Below are positions 62,952 through 64,000 of a stretch of DNA of 64,000 bases, one piece after another. The first letter of the stretch is position 1. Each line of letters begins with the position of its first letter. The stretch spans positions 1-64,000 of the forward strand of contig NZ_VFIL01000014.1 in the NCBI RefSeq assembly GCF_007858285.1. The letters run 5' to 3'. Position numbers and translations under genes: made by a program. Below the pieces are notes generated by a model. It ran no database searches, was not told the origin of the DNA, and saw nothing but the letters and a program-made list of their open reading frames with translations. This DNA comes from Pseudomonas brenneri (GTDB lineage: Bacteria > Pseudomonadota > Gammaproteobacteria > Pseudomonadales > Pseudomonadaceae).

Positions 62952-63683
62952 TTAGAAGCGCGCTTTTGGCGTCGCCGAAGGGATTGGCCCGACGCCGTTC
63001 AACGGCAGGAACGTGGCCTGGTCAGCATCGTAGGCTTTGATTTCGCTGGTCTCGATGTTGTAGATCCAGCCATGGATAAACAAATGACCGTTGGCCATGC
63101 GCGAGGCCACGGAAGGGTGGGTGCGCAAATGTTGCAGCTGGGCAATGACGTTTTCTTCCGTCAACACCTGCATGCTTTCACCTTCGTTGGCGCAGTCGCA
63201 GTTGTCCTGGACCATGGTCTTGGCAACTTCGGCGTGGCGCAGCCAGGCTTTGACCGTGGGCATTTTTTCCAGGCTCTGGGGGTTGAGCACCGCCCGCATC
63301 GCGCCACAATCGGAGTGGCCGCACACAATGATGTGCTGCACGCCCAGGGCCAATACCGCGTACTCGATGGCCGTGGAAACACCGCCGTTCATCTGCCCAT
63401 AAGGCGGTACGACGTTGCCCACATTACGGGTCACGAACAGGTCGCCTGGGGAGCTGTGGGTGATCAGCTCGGGAACAATGCGCGAATCGGCACAGGTGAT
63501 AAACATCGCTCGTGGGCTCTGGGCCGTGGCGAGTTTCTTGAAGAGTTCTTCCTGCTGGGGAAAGACCTCGTTATGGAAATGCAAAAAGCCGTCAACGATG
63601 TGCTGCAGCGCTGCACCGGCAGACTCCGCCTCGTAAGGGGCTGAAGCCGACGCAGCCAACGGCTGTTTATCCTTGTCACTCAT
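62952..63683 (-). CDS. Beta-class carbonic anhydrase
   Basis: A 243-residue enzyme. Zinc ligands and the active-site pair are intact: CADSR (Cys, Asp, Arg) and HSDCG (His, Cys). It interconverts carbon dioxide and bicarbonate. It is 20-30 residues longer than the shortest beta enzymes through an N-terminal extension without signal peptide. It precedes the SulP gene on the same strand, and the two probably form a bicarbonate supply unit. Confidence 0.93.
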   Translation of the reverse strand: MSDKDKQPLAASASAPYEAESAGAALQHIVDGFLHFHNEVFPQQEELFKKLATAQSPRAMFITCADSRIVPELITHSSPGDLFVTRNVGNVVPPYGQMNGGVSTAIEYAVLALGVQHIIVCGHSDCGAMRAVLNPQSLEKMPTVKAWLRHAEVAKTMVQDNCDCANEGESMQVLTEENVIAQLQHLRTHPSVASRMANGHLFIHGWIYNIETSEIKAYDADQATFLPLNGVGPIPSATPKARF

Positions 63684-63881
63684 GATTCATCCTCTTGTTG
63701 GCGCAGGAGAGTTTTGCAGTTCAGCTCGACGCACGATTCGTAGCGCCGCCCCATGGGTCACTCGATAAACAAGGTAGCTGCCGAAACTTAACTCAAACTG
63801 AATGAACCGCTCTAGCTCGCTGCTTTCAGTGATGTCAAAACGCGACCACCCTCGCCGGGCTACCCACGTATTTGTGTCAGT
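63684..63881. other. Gap upstream of carbonic anhydrase
   Basis: 198 bases without a gene; it should contain the carbonic anhydrase promoter on the minus strand, but no convincing -35/-10 pair stands out. Confidence 0.4.
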
Positions 63882-64000
63882 CTACAACAAAGCCAGCTGC
63901 CTGCCGGGTGGACAGAATGCACTGCAATCGAGGTTGTACCCTTCCCGCCGATCGAGCCCCAAGCGCTTGATCGCCTTGGCAAATCGCTGTGCCAGCAGAT
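63882..64000 (-). CDS. 3' end of an unidentified leftward gene
   Basis: On the minus strand the last 38 codons of an open frame run in from the right edge, ending at TAG (63882-63884). The tail contains KAIKRLGLDRREGYNLDC and then a Cys and two prolines before QLALL. Codon use fits the genome (GC-rich third positions). The family cannot be named from this fragment. Confidence 0.55.
   Translation of the reverse strand, partial: LLAQRFAKAIKRLGLDRREGYNLDCSAFCPPGRQLALL

Overview
The window is a chromosomal segment of a fluorescent-group Pseudomonas. The evidence is the gene content and order (glutarate genes, pnt, citrate carrier, algB-kinB, ampDh2, dgcH, dsbA, cytochrome c4, engB, polA, thrB, znu-zur, katE, metNIQ, then an aa3-type cytochrome oxidase locus and carbonic anhydrase), the high GC content, and many REP/REPIN palindromes of the kind common in that group. 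I see no prophage, integrase, insertion sequence, CRISPR array or tRNA. It reads as core genome with small accessory patches.

Layout. At 1-215 lie two leftward sigma70 promoters of an rRNA operon that begins outside the window. At 0.3-3.8 kb is a glutarate catabolic module (gcdG-gcdH with divergent gcdR). At 4.2-7.1 kb is the three-gene proton-translocating transhydrogenase, followed by a succinyl/acetyl-CoA:acetate CoA-transferase. At 9.1-12.8 kb is the least understood block: a DUF1127 protein, three small secreted DUF2388 paralogues, and a large exported protein combining an HELTH metalloprotease motif with a DUF4105 region. At 13-19.9 kb are a citrate carrier, TerC, a Na/Pi-like transporter with a PhoU tail, an M16 peptidase and a DUF5924 membrane protein. 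At 20-23.5 kb is a four-gene MCE (Mla-like) lipid transport operon. At 23.5-26.2 kb are an SpmA-SpmB fusion and gltP.

The 26.2-28.3 kb stretch holds a 0.7-kb gap with structured elements, then a small leftward set (Ivy-like inhibitor, DUF1328, an unknown 94-residue protein) behind a convincing sigma54-type promoter and divergent from algB-kinB. Next come ampDh2, the diguanylate cyclase dgcH, an endonuclease/phosphatase-family protein, dsbA, two cytochromes c, engB, the ErsA small RNA with an AlgU-type promoter, polA, a DUF2782 gene, thrB, the Zur-controlled zinc uptake genes, a lipoprotein, katE and metNIQ.

From 51.6 to 60.2 kb the leftward cytochrome oxidase locus encodes structural subunits (coxB with a fused cytochrome c domain, coxA, coxC), copper delivery (ctaG, SCO), SURF1, and heme O/A synthesis (cyoE, ctaA). 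An apparent second thioredoxin-fold protein with a CxxxC motif sits among the assembly genes. The window ends with an uncharacterised protein, a SulP transporter paired with a beta carbonic anhydrase, and the 3' end of an unidentified leftward gene. Eleven REP pairs mark intergenic gaps; two of them, 19 kb apart, are almost identical inverted copies.
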